Part shown: piece by piece, positions 63,248 to 64,000 of the stretch | How the letters are laid out: each line of letters opens with the position of its first letter | How positions within the stretch are numbered: position 1 is the stretch's first letter | Source of the DNA: an uncultured Pelagibacteraceae bacterium | Lineage (GTDB): Bacteria > Pseudomonadota > Alphaproteobacteria > Pelagibacterales > Pelagibacteraceae | Assembly: GCA_902525935.1 (NCBI GenBank) | Contig: CABZJA010000002.1 | Location: 1 to 64,000, forward strand | Reading direction: 5' to 3' | DNA: 64,000 nt | Program-made: the position numbers and the translations under genes | Notes under the pieces: model-generated | Told to the model about the DNA's origin: nothing | What the model saw: only the letters and a program-made list of their open reading frames with translations | Databases searched by the model: none

Positions 63248-64000
63248 AAATTAAGACCGCTTTAATTTCATTGTCTGATAAATCCAGTTTAAGGCCATTA
63301 TTAAATTTACTAAAAAAATACAAAATCAAAATAATAAGTTCCGGCGGCACATATAAAAAAATTAAAAGTATGGGTTTTAAATGCTTAGAAGTATCTAAAT
63401 TTACAAATTCAAAAGAGCTATTAGATGGAAGAGTAAAAACATTACATCCAAAAATTCATTCTGGGATTTTGAGTGTAAGGCAGAATAAAAAACATCAAAA
63501 AGAAATGAAAATTAACAGTTATGAAAATATAGATTTAGTTATTATAAATTTTTATCCGTTTGAAAGAGTTTTGTTAAGTAATTCTGACCACAAAATTATA
63601 ATTGAAAATATAGATATTGGAGGACCAACAATGGTTAGATCAGCTGCAAAAAATTATAATGATGTAGTTATCCTAAGTAACGTAAAACAGTATGAAGATT
63701 TAATTATTGAGTTAAATAAAAATAGAGGATCTACGAATTTAAAATTTAGGGAAAAATTGGCTGAGGCAGCATTTATGGAAACAGCATATTATGAGTCAAA
63801 AATTTTTAATTATTTCTATCAAAAGTCAAAAAACCTTTTCCCGATTAAGAACATTTTTTCTGGAAAGTTAGTTGAGGAGACAAGGTATGGAGAAAACCCT
63901 CATCAAAAAGCAGCAATATATACACAAAATAACAAACAAGAAATTATTCAAATCAGTGGAAAACAACTAAGTTACAACAACTATAACGATATTTATTCAG
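63223..64000 (+). CDS. purH: AICAR transformylase/IMP cyclohydrolase (C-terminus beyond right edge)
   Basis: About 259 residues visible of an expected 510 or so. MGIRKNTIKIKTALISLSDK start, SSGGTYKKIKSMG, VSKFTNSKELLDGRVKTLHP, NFYPFERVL, IDIGGPTMVRSAAKNY and RYGENPHQKAA. The visible part is the IMP-cyclohydrolase domain plus the start of the transformylase domain. Last two steps of IMP synthesis. Start at 63223 overlaps the heparinase gene; no alternative start nearer to KIKTALIS is apparent. Confidence 0.96.
   Translation, partial: MGIRKNTIKIKTALISLSDKSSLRPLLNLLKKYKIKIISSGGTYKKIKSMGFKCLEVSKFTNSKELLDGRVKTLHPKIHSGILSVRQNKKHQKEMKINSYENIDLVIINFYPFERVLLSNSDHKIIIENIDIGGPTMVRSAAKNYNDVVILSNVKQYEDLIIELNKNRGSTNLKFREKLAEAAFMETAYYESKIFNYFYQKSKNLFPIKNIFSGKLVEETRYGENPHQKAAIYTQNNKQEIIQISGKQLSYNNYNDIYS

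Overview
The window reads as chromosomal DNA of a streamlined, free-living marine alphaproteobacterium of the SAR11/Pelagibacterales type. The grounds are a very AT-rich base composition (about 30% G+C by eye), proteins rich in Lys/Asn/Ile, near-absent intergenic space (largest gap about 170 bp), many ATGA/TAATG junctions, convergent genes whose 3' ends overlap, and gene families and neighbourhoods typical of that clade: TRAP and ABC importers for small organics, an FeS-BCP-type photolyase relative, DUF2794, IalB, and purH after a heparinase II/III gene. I see no rRNA, tRNA, CRISPR array, insertion sequence, prophage or plasmid function.

Layout. 1-4.1 kb: protein-targeting genes. rpsP (cut by the edge) and ffh run leftward behind a structured leader RNA; dapF and ftsY run rightward. 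4.2-11.2 kb: a leftward MFS/EamA/hydrolase operon and a rightward gamma-glutamyltransferase-like / acyl-CoA ligase / ketopantoate-reductase-like operon. 11.2-30.1 kb: a long leftward block for organic-acid and polyol or sugar-like compounds. It holds a TRAP transporter (DctP-Q-M, with enlarged membrane subunits), an amidase, a five-gene ABC importer with two unlike ATPases, a zinc alcohol dehydrogenase, a D-2-hydroxyacid dehydrogenase, an FAD-linked hydroxyacid oxidase, an aminotransferase and a tandem pair of FMN hydroxyacid oxidases. 30.1-35.2 kb: a PagL-like outer-membrane protein, cytochrome c maturation genes ccmC-D-E-F-G-H, and hspQ. 35.3-39.8 kb: yciB, DUF2794, a Bax-inhibitor-1 family gene, an aldo/keto reductase, IalB and argG. 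39.8-44.6 kb: a photolyase-related island (FAD-domain protein, small CSCC protein, DUF2256, DPRP photolyase, atypical SDR, PQQ-type sugar dehydrogenase). 44.6-49.4 kb: an MBL-fold hydrolase, tesA, and a YbbA/YbbP-type ABC system. 49.4-54.4 kb: folD, YggT, MscS, hemD, hemC and tsaD. 54.4-60.9 kb: a sulfotransferase, an EVE protein, acetyl-CoA synthetase, and a two-subunit sodium:solute symporter that probably feeds it. 61-64 kb: rpe, a heparinase II/III family gene and purH (cut by the edge).

How the genes fit together. Much of the window is devoted to taking up low-molecular-weight organics (2-oxo or hydroxy acids, polyol or sugar-like solutes, probably acetate) and oxidising or activating them, alongside housekeeping genes for protein targeting, haem and cytochrome c, arginine and purine synthesis. 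The features most worth a second look are RNA- and architecture-level: the pseudoknotted ffh leader, a 16-bp hairpin with an anti-Shine-Dalgarno-like loop between hspQ and ccmC, the photolyase island, a coiled-coil extension on DctM, and an EF-hand-like loop in the symporter.
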